Below, piece by piece: positions 28,703-37,137 of a stretch of 64,000 bases of DNA (the stretch's first letter is position 1; the number at the start of each line of letters is the position of its first letter). The notes under the pieces were generated by a model. It was not told where the DNA came from, ran no database searches, and saw nothing but the letters and a program-made list of their open reading frames with translations. Both the position numbers and the translations under genes were made by a program. Source of the DNA: Acidobacteriota bacterium (lineage in GTDB: Bacteria > Acidobacteriota > Terriglobia > Terriglobales > Acidobacteriaceae). The stretch covers positions 186,001 through 250,000 of the forward strand of contig JAJZBZ010000002.1 in NCBI GenBank assembly GCA_021846275.1. Direction: 5' to 3'.

Positions 28703-28818
28703 GACAACGACAAGAGCGAGGGAAATGGCGAAGCCAGGCACCGGGGGTTTGGCGGCGATGCGGTTTTGTTATTCTGGTGGATGCCAAAAGCGGACGGGAA
28801 AAGCGGGAGCGGGCGAAG

Positions 28819-29232
28819 ATGGCGGAACCGAGAAGTCGGATATATCATCGAGGGCGCGTGGCCGAGGGGCTGCGCGAAGAGATCGGGTCGATGCTGGAAG
28901 GCGAGCTGACGGATCCGCGGATCGGGTTCTGCCATGTGACGGAGGTGGTGATGAATCCGGCGTCGAAGTCGGCGCGGGTGTTTCTGGCCGTGGATGGCGG
29001 CGAAGAGATCGAGGAGCAGACGGTTGAGGCGCTGCAGGCGGCGAAGGGATTTATACGGCATGAGCTGAAGGAGCGGATGGGTTTGCAGCGCGTGCCGGAG
29101 CTGACGTTTCATGTGGATCGCAAGGAGAGGTTGCAGGGGCGGATTGACGAGCTGCTGCATCGCGCGGAGAAGCGCGCGCGCAAGGGAACGCAGAGCGGCG
29201 GGACGGAGTCGAGCGGTCGCGCGGCGGAATAG
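28819..29232 (+). CDS. rbfA: ribosome-binding factor A
   Basis: A 137-residue KH-fold protein for 30S subunit maturation. Family landmarks: RGRVAEGLREEIGSMLEGELTDPRIGFCHVTEVVMNPASKSARVFLAV, then LQAAKGFIRHELKERMGLQRVPELTFHVD. The start is at 28819 (GGGAGCGGGCGAAG just upstream); the frame is open back to 28597 but runs through the repeats. nrnA follows by 6 bp, as in many genomes. Confidence 0.95.
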   Translation: MAEPRSRIYHRGRVAEGLREEIGSMLEGELTDPRIGFCHVTEVVMNPASKSARVFLAVDGGEEIEEQTVEALQAAKGFIRHELKERMGLQRVPELTFHVDRKERLQGRIDELLHRAEKRARKGTQSGGTESSGRAAE

Positions 29233-29238
29233 AGTGAC

Positions 29239-30291
29239 ATGGCGCTTTCTCAGCCAATTCGCAGGGTGAAGACGGGCGCGACGGCTTCCGCCGGGGCGCG
29301 GGAGCGCGTGCCGGTGCTGTTGCCTGCCGAGGCGCGGGCGATTCTGGATTTTCTGCGGGCGAATGAGCGGTTTGTGGTCTGTTCGCACTCGCGTCCGGAT
29401 GGGGATGCGGTGGGGTCGATGCTGGCGATGGGCATGCTGCTGGAGCAGATGGGCAAGCATGTGGACATGGTGACGGCGGATCGCGTGCCGGCGGTGTATC
29501 GCGGGCTGCCGGGGGCGGACCGGATACAGACGATGATTGGCGTGCATGGGCTGTATGACGCGGTGGTGGTGCTGGAGTGCGACGGGCTGGCGAGGACGCG
29601 GCTGATCGGCCTGGAGGCGTATCCGCAGATCAATATCGATCATCATGCGAGCGGGCGCGCGTATGGGACTCTGAACTGGATTGACCGCACGGCGTGCTCG
29701 GTGGGCGAACTGGTGCATCGGCTGGTGGCGGGTGCCGGATGCGCGGTGACGCCGGAGATGGCGACGTGCCTGTATGTGACGCTGCTGACGGATACGGGCG
29801 GGTTCTGCTACGGCGGGATCGAGGCCGCGACCTTTGCGCTGGCCGGGGAGCTGACGGCGGCGGGAGCCGATCCGGTGGCGATTGCACGGGATATTTATTT
29901 TGCCGTGCCTTTGGCCAAGATGGAGTTGCTGGGACGGGCGCTGGCGACCTTGCGTTGCGAGGGCGGACTGGCGTGGCTGAGCGTGAGCGACGAGGATATG
30001 CGCACGACCGGCGCGAGCGAAGAGGACTGCGAAGGAATCGTGAACTACGCGCTGTCGATTGAAGGCGTGGAGGCGGCGATTTTTCTGCGCGAACTGCCGG
30101 AGGGTCGCTTCCGGCTGAGCCTGCGCAGCAAGGGACCACGGGCGCGCGTGAACGTGGCGGCGATTGCCGAGCAACTGGGCGGCGGCGGACACGAGAACGC
30201 GGCGGGATGCACGCTGGAGGGTCCGCTGAACGAGGCCGAGCAGGTGATCCTGAGCGCGGTGCGCGCGGCGATGGCGACAACGGCTGGGTGA
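29239..30291 (+). CDS. nrnA: bifunctional oligoribonuclease/PAP phosphatase (DHH/DHHA1)
   Basis: A 350-residue nanoRNase that degrades short RNA and can hydrolyse pAp. Metal ligands are visible in SHSRPDGDAVGSMLAMGMLL (DGD), VVLECDG and INIDHHASG (DHH), and the DHHA1 domain ends in QLGGGGHENAAG. The first 25 residues are a less conserved extension. Immediately after rbfA, the common rbfA-nrnA pairing of mRNA and ribosome maintenance. Confidence 0.94.
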   Translation: MALSQPIRRVKTGATASAGARERVPVLLPAEARAILDFLRANERFVVCSHSRPDGDAVGSMLAMGMLLEQMGKHVDMVTADRVPAVYRGLPGADRIQTMIGVHGLYDAVVVLECDGLARTRLIGLEAYPQINIDHHASGRAYGTLNWIDRTACSVGELVHRLVAGAGCAVTPEMATCLYVTLLTDTGGFCYGGIEAATFALAGELTAAGADPVAIARDIYFAVPLAKMELLGRALATLRCEGGLAWLSVSDEDMRTTGASEEDCEGIVNYALSIEGVEAAIFLRELPEGRFRLSLRSKGPRARVNVAAIAEQLGGGGHENAAGCTLEGPLNEAEQVILSAVRAAMATTAG

Positions 30292-30308
30292 GAACCGCCT
30301 AGGATGCG

Positions 30309-30917
30309 TTATTCCGCAGCGCGCGGTGGTTCGTTTGGGGTGTCCGGCAATACTGTAGCGTTCGCGCCGTCATGGATTTGTGTTGTCGCTTCGCGAGTGG
30401 GATTCGTTTCAGCGCCAACAAAGCGCACTGGAAGTGCATTGAGCTTGAGCAACTGATGGAGAGATCGACGTGTCTCTACTTCCATCGTATCCATCTCCGA
30501 ATGAAACTCTGGACGATATGCGCTTTCCCGGATAATTGTGCGGCTGAATCTGTACTTCAGTACCTTGCTCATCTCGTATAACAAGTCAGCATACAACCCT
30601 TCCCGCTCGTTGAATATCTGCTCTTGACTCCCCGGATGAGTGTTCTTCACGTAGTGAGCAAACAATGCCTCCCATGCGTCGAGCACTCCTTGCTGACCGA
30701 CGAACTCAATAGCGATCATATTAAGAGCATCAATCCGTGCAATCCAGAATTGCCGCCGTCGATTGACCCACAGGGTATTGAAGATAGCTTGCCGACGCAG
30801 ACGTAGCGCTTTCTCTTCCTCGATTTTTCGCTGAATCTGCAAAGCTGAGACTGGCGCAGCCATTATCGCCACGACGCTCAAAATTGCTGTCACCCATAGG
30901 GCTGCTGTATCCGCCAT
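30309..30917 (-). CDS. DUF6680-like membrane protein
   Basis: A 202-residue protein with an N-terminal helix (WVTAILSVVAIMAAPVSALQIQRKIEE) and a soluble region with FNTLWVNRRRQF and ARIDALNMIAIEFVGQQGVLDAW, which resembles DUF6680 as I recall it. Function unknown. Its codons are much more AT-rich than neighbouring genes, which suggests recent transfer together with the Phd/VapC pair alongside. Confidence 0.7.
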   Translation of the reverse strand: MADTAALWVTAILSVVAIMAAPVSALQIQRKIEEEKALRLRRQAIFNTLWVNRRRQFWIARIDALNMIAIEFVGQQGVLDAWEALFAHYVKNTHPGSQEQIFNEREGLYADLLYEMSKVLKYRFSRTIIRESAYRPEFHSEMDTMEVETRRSLHQLLKLNALPVRFVGAETNPTREATTQIHDGANATVLPDTPNEPPRAAE

Positions 30918-30976
30918 AACTGAAATTATGCCACTTGGTTGCTGTTCGTTACTTGAGCGGCGAAGGAAGAATTGTG

Positions 30977-31012
30977 TTTAGAATATTATAGTTGAAATAG
31001 TCTAAAATTTAG
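30977..31012. promoter_or_regulatory. AT-rich promoter/operator of the Phd-VapC pair
   Basis: TTTAGA (30977-30982) and TCTAAA (31001-31006) are inverted. CTAAA-A-TTTAG (31002-31012) is a perfect palindrome, 27 bp before the antitoxin ATG. A TATTAT-like -10 is in the same stretch. Autoregulatory site by position. Confidence 0.5.
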
Positions 31013-31039
31013 TAGATAATGGAGATCGTGAGGTGAGAT

Positions 31040-31285
31040 ATGGCCGGATGGCAGTTGCAGGAGGCGAAGACGCGGCTGAGTGAACTGATCGAGGTTGCTC
31101 ACAAGGACGGGCCGCAGGTGATTACGCGACATGGGCGCGAGCGTGCGGTGGTGCTTTCAGTGGAGGACTATCGCGCGATGGTGGGCAGGCAGCCAGACCT
31201 GAAGGCCTGGCTGCTGGGCGGGCCGAAGGTGGAGGAATGGGTAATTGAGCGGGAGCGCGACACCGGGCGCGAGGTAGAGTTGTGA
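31040..31285 (+). CDS. Phd/YefM-type antitoxin
   Basis: An 81-residue protein with a Phd/YefM N-terminus: WQLQEAKTRLSELIEVAHKDGPQVITRHGRERAVVLSVEDYRAM. The C-terminal tail (about 53-81) should neutralise the VapC-like toxin that overlaps it by 4 bp (GTGA). GAGGTGAG precedes the ATG. Confidence 0.92.
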   Translation: MAGWQLQEAKTRLSELIEVAHKDGPQVITRHGRERAVVLSVEDYRAMVGRQPDLKAWLLGGPKVEEWVIERERDTGREVEL

Positions 31286-31701
31286 GCGCTCGGCGCGTTT
31301 ATTTGCTGGACACGAATGTGATTTCTGAGACGCGGAAGCTGCGACCGGAGGCACGGGTGATGCGGTTTCTGGATAAGGCTGAACCGGAAGAGTTGCGGCT
31401 GAGTGTGTTGACGCTGGGCGAACTGCGCAAGGGCGTGGAGACGCGGAGACGGGTGGATGCGTCCGGAGCGACGCTGCTGGCGAGATGGGTGGATGAACTG
31501 GAGATGCGGTTTGCGCGGCAAACGGTACCGATTGACGGGCGCGTGGCACGGCTTTGGGGGGAGTGGTCTGCGGTGCGCTCGCGGCCGGTGGTGGATACGC
31601 TGCTGGCGGCGACGGCGGCGGTGCATGGGCTGACACTGGTAACGCGCAATGAGAAGGACGTGGCGGATCTGCCGGTGGAGTGGATGAATCCGTGGATGTA
31701 G
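31282..31701 (+). CDS. PIN-domain VapC-like toxin
   Basis: A 139-residue PIN ribonuclease. Acidic catalytic residues are in LLDTNVISE (Asp near 10), LGELRKG (Glu near 50), VVDTLLAATA (Asp near 99) and LVTRNEKDVAD (Asp near 117). GTG start inside the antitoxin stop. Expected to cut RNA (tRNA or rRNA in relatives) when not held by the antitoxin. Confidence 0.92.
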   Translation: MSARRVYLLDTNVISETRKLRPEARVMRFLDKAEPEELRLSVLTLGELRKGVETRRRVDASGATLLARWVDELEMRFARQTVPIDGRVARLWGEWSAVRSRPVVDTLLAATAAVHGLTLVTRNEKDVADLPVEWMNPWM

Positions 31702-32008
31702 TGCCTCGTAGTGTAGTGAATTGTTCAGGAGCACTGCATTCGGAGCATAGGGCGCAATATAAATTCTGACAGGCTGGGTGCGGACTGGATTTCCCCGGTT
31801 TGGCCGAGTCAATTTGTGCGCGAAGCCAGAGGCAGTCCTGAAGTCGGAAGCGAAATGATTGGCGCGAAACTGGCTTCCGTTTTGAACAAATCCAGAACCA
31901 GTTTGAGAGGGAGCGGCGGATGGAAGCTGCCGTCGGAGATTCCTTGGCGGGAGACTGCCGGTCTGGTGCGGTTTATGGGGTTTTCACGCTCGATGGCGTG
32001 GCGCCGGG
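31702..32008. other. 307-bp gap after the VapC-like gene
   Basis: No gene recognised. AAACTGG (31867-31873) and CCAGTTT (31898-31904) are inverted 24 bp apart in an AT-richer patch downstream of pyrC (minus strand). They may be part of a weak 3' structure. A plus-strand frame 31816-32040 has no SD or family signal. Confidence 0.4.
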
Positions 32009-33400
32009 TCAGGCGGAGTGGACGAGGCGGCCTTCGCTGAGGGTGTGGCGGATGCGGCCGCGCATGGTCCAGCCGTCGAAGGGTGAGTTGCGGGAGCGGG
32101 AGCGCGAGTGGGCTGCCAGCCAGGTCCATTCGGCGTCGGGGTCGAAGACGATGACGTCGGCGAAGCTGCCGACCGAGAGCGTGCCGCGGCCTTTGAAGCC
32201 GAGCAGCGCGGCGGGCTGGGCGCTGAGCAGGCTGAGGACGCGGCTGAGCGGCAGGCGCCACTCGCCGTGGAGCCAGTGGAGGCTGAGTCCGAGGGCGGTT
32301 TCGAGGCCGGTGATCCCGTTGGGGGCGCGTTCGAATTCGACCTCTTTTTCGTGGGCGGCGTGAGGGGCGTGGTCGGTGGCGATGGCGTCGACAACGCCGT
32401 CGAGGATGCCCTGGATCATGGCGTCGCGGTCGGCCTCCGAGCGCAGGGGCGGATTCATTTTGGCGTGGGTGTTGTAGCAGCCGACGTGGTGTTCGGTGAG
32501 CAGGAAGTGGTGCGGAGCGACCTCGCAGGTGACGTGGAGGCCGTTGCGGCGGGCCTGGTGGACGGCGGCGACGGCCTGTGCGGTGGAGGTGTGTGCGACG
32601 TGGAGGTGGGGTCGCGCGGATTTGCTGTCGCGGGCGAGTTCGGCGACGAGGCGGATGTCGCGTTCGACGAGGCCGTATTCGGCCTCGGGCGGCATGCCGC
32701 GCAGGCCGAGACGGAAGGCGACCGGGCCGGCGTTCATGCTGGCGCCTTCGGTGAGGCGGGTGTCCTCGGCGTGCTGGATGACGGGCAGGCCGTGGCGCGT
32801 GGCGGCGGCGAGGACTTCGCGCATGATGTTGTCGCGGAGGATGGGATGGCCGTCGTCGGTGACGGCGACGGCTCCGGCGGCCTTGAGGGCGGCGAAGTCG
32901 TTGATCTGTTCGCCACGCAGGGCGCGCGTGGCGGCGGCGATGGGAAAGACGCGGGCGCTGGGGTTGCGGTCGGGGGATTGCATCCAGCGGGTGATCTCCG
33001 GGGTGTCGTTGGTGGGAACGGTGTTGGGCATCGCCGCGACGGCGGTGAATCCGCCTGCGGCGGCGGCGGCGGTGCCGGTGGCGATGGTTTCCTTGTGGGT
33101 CTGGCCGGGTTCGCGGAGATGAACGTGAATGTCGATGAGGCCGGGCGCGACGACGAGGCCGGTGGCATCGAGGATCTGCGTGTGGGCGGCGTCGGCGGGC
33201 GAGAGATGGATGCGCGGGGCGACTTCGGCGACGCGGCCATCGCGCAGGAGCAGGTCGCGTTTTTCGTCGATGCCGGCGGCGGGATCGACGAGGCGTCCGC
33301 CACGGATGAGGGTGATGGGCGGGGTGCCGGGTGTGTTTGCTGCGCGCTCGTTTGCTGGCCTGGCGTTTTCTGGGCTGGCGTTTCCTGCGTGGTCGTTCAT
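32009..33400 (-). CDS. pyrC: dihydroorotase
   Basis: A zinc amidohydrolase making dihydroorotate in pyrimidine synthesis; 463 residues. The metal ligands are in IDIHVHLREPGQTHKE, and VIQHAEDTRL, LHVAHTST and IATDHAPHAAHEKEVEFERAPNGI are intact, so it should be an active PyrC rather than a non-catalytic PyrX. The ATG at 33400 overlaps the pyrB stop by 4 bp (ATGA); GGAG lies upstream. A 25-residue Ala/Asn/Pro-rich N-terminal extension (NDHAGNASPENARPANERAA) is unusual. Confidence 0.95.
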   Translation of the reverse strand: MNDHAGNASPENARPANERAANTPGTPPITLIRGGRLVDPAAGIDEKRDLLLRDGRVAEVAPRIHLSPADAAHTQILDATGLVVAPGLIDIHVHLREPGQTHKETIATGTAAAAAGGFTAVAAMPNTVPTNDTPEITRWMQSPDRNPSARVFPIAAATRALRGEQINDFAALKAAGAVAVTDDGHPILRDNIMREVLAAATRHGLPVIQHAEDTRLTEGASMNAGPVAFRLGLRGMPPEAEYGLVERDIRLVAELARDSKSARPHLHVAHTSTAQAVAAVHQARRNGLHVTCEVAPHHFLLTEHHVGCYNTHAKMNPPLRSEADRDAMIQGILDGVVDAIATDHAPHAAHEKEVEFERAPNGITGLETALGLSLHWLHGEWRLPLSRVLSLLSAQPAALLGFKGRGTLSVGSFADVIVFDPDAEWTWLAAHSRSRSRNSPFDGWTMRGRIRHTLSEGRLVHSA

Positions 33401-34437
33401 TGCGTGGCTCCGGAGCGGGTGGCGGTGAGGGCTCGTTCGACGAGGGCCATGCGGATGGCGACGCCGTTGCGGACCTGGTCGAGGATGCGGGATTGCGGGC
33501 CGTCGGCGACTTCGGCGGTGAGTTCGAGGCCGCGAATGATGGGTCCGGGATGGAGGACGTGAGCGACGGATGGGTGGGCGGCGAGTCGCTCGACAGTGAG
33601 TTGGTAGCGCTGGCGATATTCGTCGAGATCGAGCTGGAGGCCGGCGAGGCGCTCGGCCTGGATGCGGAGCATCATGACGATGTGCGACTGAGCGAGGGCA
33701 TGGTCGAAGTCGCGCTCGATGGTGATGCCGGGGCCTGCCTGAGCGGCGAGATCGGGCAGCAGGGCGGGCGGTCCGCAGAGCTGGACGCGGGCACCGAGAC
33801 GCGGGAGCAGGAGCATGTTGCTGCGGGCGACGCGGCTGTGGAGGATGTCGCCGGTGATGGTGACGGTGACGCCGGCGAGAGTGTTGGCGGCGATGGCGGT
33901 TTCCGCGCCGAGACCCAGGCAAGCGAGGATGGTGCGGAGGTCGAGCAGAGCCTGCGAGGGGTGCTCGTGCATGCCGTCACCGGCGTTGAGGACGGGCAGG
34001 CCGGTGGATTGCTCCAGGAGCCAGGGCGCGCCGGAGTTTGGGTGGCGCAGAATGATGGCTTCGGCGCCGAGCGCGCGCAGGGTGAGGCCGGTGTCCTTGA
34101 GGGTTTCCCCTTTTTCGATGCTGGACGAGAGGCTGGAGACGAGCGTGGTGTCGCAACCGAGGGATTTGGCGGCAAGCTCAAAGCTGGTGCGCGTGCGCGT
34201 GGAGGACTCGTAGAAAAGAAGCGCGATTCGGCGCTTGGCGAGACGATGGGCGCGAGCGAGCGGGTCTTCGGATTCGAGCAGGCTGGCGCGGGTGAGAGTG
34301 CCGGTGATCTGGTCGAGCGAGAGGTCGGAGATGCCGAGCAGAGAGCCGGGATGGCCGGTCGAGGCAAAGGGCACGGAGGCTGGCAGCGCGTCGGGGCGGG
34401 TGCGCGAGGACTGTATGGATTGACGGAGGGTGGTCAT
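33397..34437 (-). CDS. pyrB: aspartate carbamoyltransferase catalytic subunit
   Basis: Condenses carbamoyl phosphate with aspartate. 346 residues, about 35 longer than E. coli PyrB because of an N-terminal extension. The carbamoyl-phosphate loop FYESSTRTRTSFELAAKSLG and the NAGDGMHEHPSQALLDL motif are intact. No PyrI regulatory subunit is nearby, as expected with PyrR/PyrC-type operons. The start ATG 34437 has a weak SD. Between pyrR and this gene lie 431 bp of repeats. Confidence 0.95.
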   Translation of the reverse strand: MTTLRQSIQSSRTRPDALPASVPFASTGHPGSLLGISDLSLDQITGTLTRASLLESEDPLARAHRLAKRRIALLFYESSTRTRTSFELAAKSLGCDTTLVSSLSSSIEKGETLKDTGLTLRALGAEAIILRHPNSGAPWLLEQSTGLPVLNAGDGMHEHPSQALLDLRTILACLGLGAETAIAANTLAGVTVTITGDILHSRVARSNMLLLPRLGARVQLCGPPALLPDLAAQAGPGITIERDFDHALAQSHIVMMLRIQAERLAGLQLDLDEYRQRYQLTVERLAAHPSVAHVLHPGPIIRGLELTAEVADGPQSRILDQVRNGVAIRMALVERALTATRSGATQ

Positions 34438-34478
34438 AAGGGTCCCGTCACAGTGTAACGGCACAGAGGCGTTGCATG

Positions 34479-34573
34479 GCATTGCATGCAGCAGACCCCA
34501 CTGCATGCGGCAGACCCCACTGCATGCGGCAGCCGCCACTGCGTGGGGCAGACGCCACTGCGTGGGGCAGACG
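34479..34573. repeat. 19-bp tandem repeat, five copies
   Basis: Units: 34479-34497, 34498-34516, 34517-34535, 34536-34554 and 34555-34573, of the form CCACTGCATGCGGCAGACC. Units 4 and 5 are a CCACTGCGTGGGGCAGACG variant. Each unit can pair CTGC with GCAG. It ends 41 bp before the pyrB start on the minus strand, so the repeats are in the 5' leader. Confidence 0.9.
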
Positions 34574-34587
34574 CGCGCTTTGCGCGC
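34573..34587. repeat. GCGCGC-TTT-GCGCGC hairpin
   Basis: A perfect 6-bp stem with a TTT loop abutting the 19-bp array (bases 34573-34587). No T tract follows on either strand, so it is not a standard terminator. Confidence 0.5.
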
Positions 34588-34667
34588 CACGATCCTTCGT
34601 GGCCGCTTCCGTTGGTCGCGGGCGGGCGACGGCTGAGGACGATGGGAACAGCAAGAACAAAGACAGA

Positions 34668-34702
34668 AGCGGATTCCCTGCGGGAATGACAACAAAAATA
34701 CA
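34668..34702. repeat. GGATTCCCTGCGGGAATGACA module, copy 2
   Basis: AGCGGATTCCCTGCGGGAAT then GACAACAAAAATAC. It shares the core with copies 1 and 3. A-rich, CAA/CAG-like downstream sequence. Confidence 0.8.
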
Positions 34703-34730
34703 ACAGCAAAAGCAAAGGCAAAGGCTTTGC

Positions 34731-34761
34731 TGACGACTGACCCCTGACGACTGACGACTGA
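34731..34761. repeat. TGACGACTGACCCC-type repeat between copies 2 and 3
   Basis: Contains TGACGACTGACCCCTGACGA then CTGACGACTGA, the reverse complement of the TCAGGGGTCAG family at 28597 and 41765. Confidence 0.75.
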
Positions 34762-34763
34762 AA

Positions 34764-34800
34764 AGCAGATTCCCTGCGGGAATGACAACAAAAAAGCAAC
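34764..34800. repeat. GGATTCCCTGCGGGAATGACA module, copy 3
   Basis: AGCAGATTCCCTGCGGGAAT then GACAACAAAAAAGCAAC. Only one base differs from copy 2 over the core. Followed by CAACAGCAACGGCGGCGGC-like simple sequence. Confidence 0.8.
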
Positions 34801-34868
34801 GGCAAGGGCAACAGCAACGGCGGCGGCAGGAGCGGCGGCAGGTGTGGAGATGGGGAGTGGGCGGTGTG

Positions 34869-35432
34869 TCAGTCGATGCGTTCGACGAGGAGGACTTGTT
34901 CGTCGTTGTCGACTTCGCGGAATTTGACTTCGATGATCTCGCGGCTGCTGGTGGGGACGGCGCGTCCGACGTAGGTGGCTTCGACGGGGAGTTCGCGGTG
35001 GCCGCGGTCGATGAGGACGGCGAGCTGGACGCGGCGCGGGCGGCCGTGGTCAAAGAGCGCATCGAGGGCGGCGCGGACGGTGCGTCCGGTGTAGAGGACA
35101 TCGTCACAGAGGATGACGTCGCGGCCGTTGACGTCCATGGCTGGATCGACGGTGCGGACGATGGGGCGTTCGTCGTGGGTGCTGAGGTCGTCGCGGTAGA
35201 ACTGGATGTCGAGGACGCCGGTCGCGATGGGGCGTTTTTCGATGGCGGCGATGAGGGCGGCGAGGCGGTTGGCAAGGGGTACGCCGCGGCGCTTGATGCC
35301 GACGAGCATGAGGTCTTCGCCGGCGTTGGTTTTTTCAACGATCTGGTGGGCAAGCCGTACGAGGGTTCGCTCAATCTCAGAGGCGGAAAGCAGGCGGCCT
35401 TTTTCGCGCAGACGGGGAGTGGAATCGCTCAT
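34869..35432 (-). CDS. pyrR: PyrR: pyr operon regulator / uracil phosphoribosyltransferase
   Basis: A PRTase-fold protein that binds UMP/UTP and controls pyr mRNA by attenuation in Gram-positives; 187 residues. The PRPP-binding motif VILCDDVLYTGRTVRAALDAL is intact, and LMLVGIKRRGVPLANRLA is typical of PyrR. First gene of pyrR-pyrB-pyrC. GGAG lies 6 nt before the ATG. The leader before pyrB is full of repeats and no PyrR-binding loop was recognised, so the regulatory mode here is open. Confidence 0.93.
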   Translation of the reverse strand: MSDSTPRLREKGRLLSASEIERTLVRLAHQIVEKTNAGEDLMLVGIKRRGVPLANRLAALIAAIEKRPIATGVLDIQFYRDDLSTHDERPIVRTVDPAMDVNGRDVILCDDVLYTGRTVRAALDALFDHGRPRRVQLAVLIDRGHRELPVEATYVGRAVPTSSREIIEVKFREVDNDEQVLLVERID

Positions 35433-35511
35433 CGGAAACTCCGTGGGATGCAGTATTCGGACGGAAATGGAGTCCGAGGAACTGTTTTTGCCATTGTAGC
35501 CGGAATGCGCT

Positions 35512-36252
35512 TCAGACGCGTGGGCGGCGGCGCTCGGCGGGGAGCAGGCGGGTGCCGATGACTCCGCCGAGAATGGCGAAGAGGAGCAGCAGGAATGCGG
35601 CGAAAAGGAAGGCGAAGAGCATGAAGCCGGCGCGGCCCTGTGGCGAGGCGAGGAAGCTGGACCAGAGGTGGGTGATCTGGGCGGCGTCGGAGGCGGAGAA
35701 TCCGGGCTGTGCGGCCATCTGGCGATTGATTTCGGCGACCTGGTCCATGAGCCGCGCGACGAGCGAGGACCAGTCGGCGTCGAGCTGCGCGCCCTGGTGG
35801 AGCGGGAAACGCTGGAGCCAGAGCGCGATGCCGTTGACGAAGAGGGTGAGCCAGCAGGCGACGAGGCCGGTGACGAAGCCGATGCGCGCGCCCATGCCCA
35901 TGGTGATCCATCCGGGACGGGCGCGGCGGGCGTAGAGGACGACGGACCAGGCGGCGGCGGAGAGCATCCAGAGGATGGAGAGCGACTGGCCGATGGAGGA
36001 TAGGGTGGAGCAGAGCAGTCCGGCGGGGATGCCAAAGAGGATGGCGACACTGAGGGCGAGCCGCCAGGTGATGCCGGTGGCACCGGGTGAGGCGGCTGGC
36101 GCGGCGGCTGGGCTGGCGGCGAGGCGGCTGTCCGGTTGCTCGGCTTCGGACTGCTCGATGGGCTGGCAGAGGAGCTGAGGCATGCCGCAGGCGGGGCAGT
36201 AGCGGTCAGTGGCTTGGACGGATTCGCCGCAGCGGAGGCAGGCCGGGGTCAC
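35512..36252 (-). CDS. zinc-ribbon membrane protein
   Basis: 246 residues: an N-terminal zinc ribbon (CLRCGESVQATDRYCPACG), a low-complexity Ala/Pro linker, and four membrane helices in the second half. Function unknown; such fusions are frequent in Acidobacteria. GTG start with SD AGGAG at 6 nt. It lies 79 bp upstream of pyrR in the same direction, but looks unrelated to pyrimidines. Confidence 0.75.
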   Translation of the reverse strand: MTPACLRCGESVQATDRYCPACGMPQLLCQPIEQSEAEQPDSRLAASPAAAPAASPGATGITWRLALSVAILFGIPAGLLCSTLSSIGQSLSILWMLSAAAWSVVLYARRARPGWITMGMGARIGFVTGLVACWLTLFVNGIALWLQRFPLHQGAQLDADWSSLVARLMDQVAEINRQMAAQPGFSASDAAQITHLWSSFLASPQGRAGFMLFAFLFAAFLLLLFAILGGVIGTRLLPAERRRPRV

Positions 36253-36396
36253 GCGATTCTCCTGAAAGACTTCTCTTCAAGTGTATCGTTTGGGGCGCGG
36301 ACGGGCGGCGGGAAACGCAACGGAAAAACGAAACAGGACGCCGATGGGCTGGCGTCCTGCTGCGGCGTCCTGCGAAGTGACTCTGAGCGAGCGGGG

Positions 36397-37137
36397 TTAT
36401 TCGGTGACCTGGACGGCGTGGTCGAGGTGGAAGGTGAGCAGGGTTTCAGCGGGAAGCACGATCTGCTTGTTGCCGGTGAAGGCGGTGCCCGCGGTGCCGG
36501 CTCCGCCGCCGACGAGTCCGCCGATGAGCGCGCCCTTGCCGCCGCCGGTGAGGCCGCCGATGAGCGCGCCGAGGCCGGCTCCGCCGCCGATCATGAGGGC
36601 GCTGCGCTTGCCTTTGCCTTTTTCCACCTTGTCGATGGTGCTGGTGCGGACGGGGTATGCGCCCCACTGGGTGTGGACGCGGTCAAGCTGAACGGCGAGC
36701 AGCGCGCCGCCCTTGAAGCGACCGAGGGGCTTGGCGTCGAGGACGGTGCCTTCGGCGCGGGAGCCGCGCGGGATGATGACCTGGCCGTCGCTGGTCATGA
36801 CGTCGTCGGCGACGGTGGCGCTGAAGCTGTCACCGGGCTGGCTGATTTTGGAGCCGAGGTCGCTGTCGAGGCTGACGCGGATGCGGGTTCCGGCGGCGAG
36901 GTTGACGACGGCGGGCGGCGGCGGCTGAGCGGGAGCCGAGGGTGCCGCGGAGCCTGGCGCTCCGTTGCCTGCTGCTCCGTTGCCGGAGGGTGGCAGATTG
37001 GCGGTGTTGCCCTGCGCGCCGGAAGCGGCGGCGGAGCCGGAGGGTGTGGTGGTGGATTTGGATTTGCAGCCTGTGGCGGGGATGAGCAGCGCGAGCGCGA
37101 AGGCGGCGGTGAGCGCGAAGGTTCGTTGCGAGGTCAT
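36397..37137 (-). CDS. glycine-zipper lipoprotein
   Basis: 246 residues with a signal peptide and lipobox (LLIPATGC), a Gly/Ser/Pro-rich linker, a beta-rich domain (TRIRVSLDSDLGSKISQPGDSF, GQVIIPRGSRAEGTV), and a glycine-zipper helix pair (IGGGAGLGALIGGLTGGGKGALIGGLVGGGAG). It is probably an outer-membrane lipoprotein. Good SD (AGGAG, 8 nt). Function unknown. A second lipoprotein gene follows on the same strand upstream. Confidence 0.8.
   Translation of the reverse strand: MTSQRTFALTAAFALALLIPATGCKSKSTTTPSGSAAASGAQGNTANLPPSGNGAAGNGAPGSAAPSAPAQPPPPAVVNLAAGTRIRVSLDSDLGSKISQPGDSFSATVADDVMTSDGQVIIPRGSRAEGTVLDAKPLGRFKGGALLAVQLDRVHTQWGAYPVRTSTIDKVEKGKGKRSALMIGGGAGLGALIGGLTGGGKGALIGGLVGGGAGTAGTAFTGNKQIVLPAETLLTFHLDHAVQVTE

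Noticed and set aside
28597-28818. Longer rbfA start at 28597
   Set aside because: The extension runs through the tandem repeats and an intergenic module; the conserved protein begins at 28819 with an SD.
30372-30806. Plus-strand ORFs inside the DUF6680-like gene
   Set aside because: They are antisense shadows without SD or family match.
34479-34573. CRISPR array at the 19-bp repeats
   Set aside because: Repeats are directly tandem with no unique spacers and no cas genes nearby.
34438-34868. PyrR-type RNA attenuator in the pyrB leader
   Set aside because: No PyrR-binding loop or matched antiterminator/terminator pair was recognised among the repeats.
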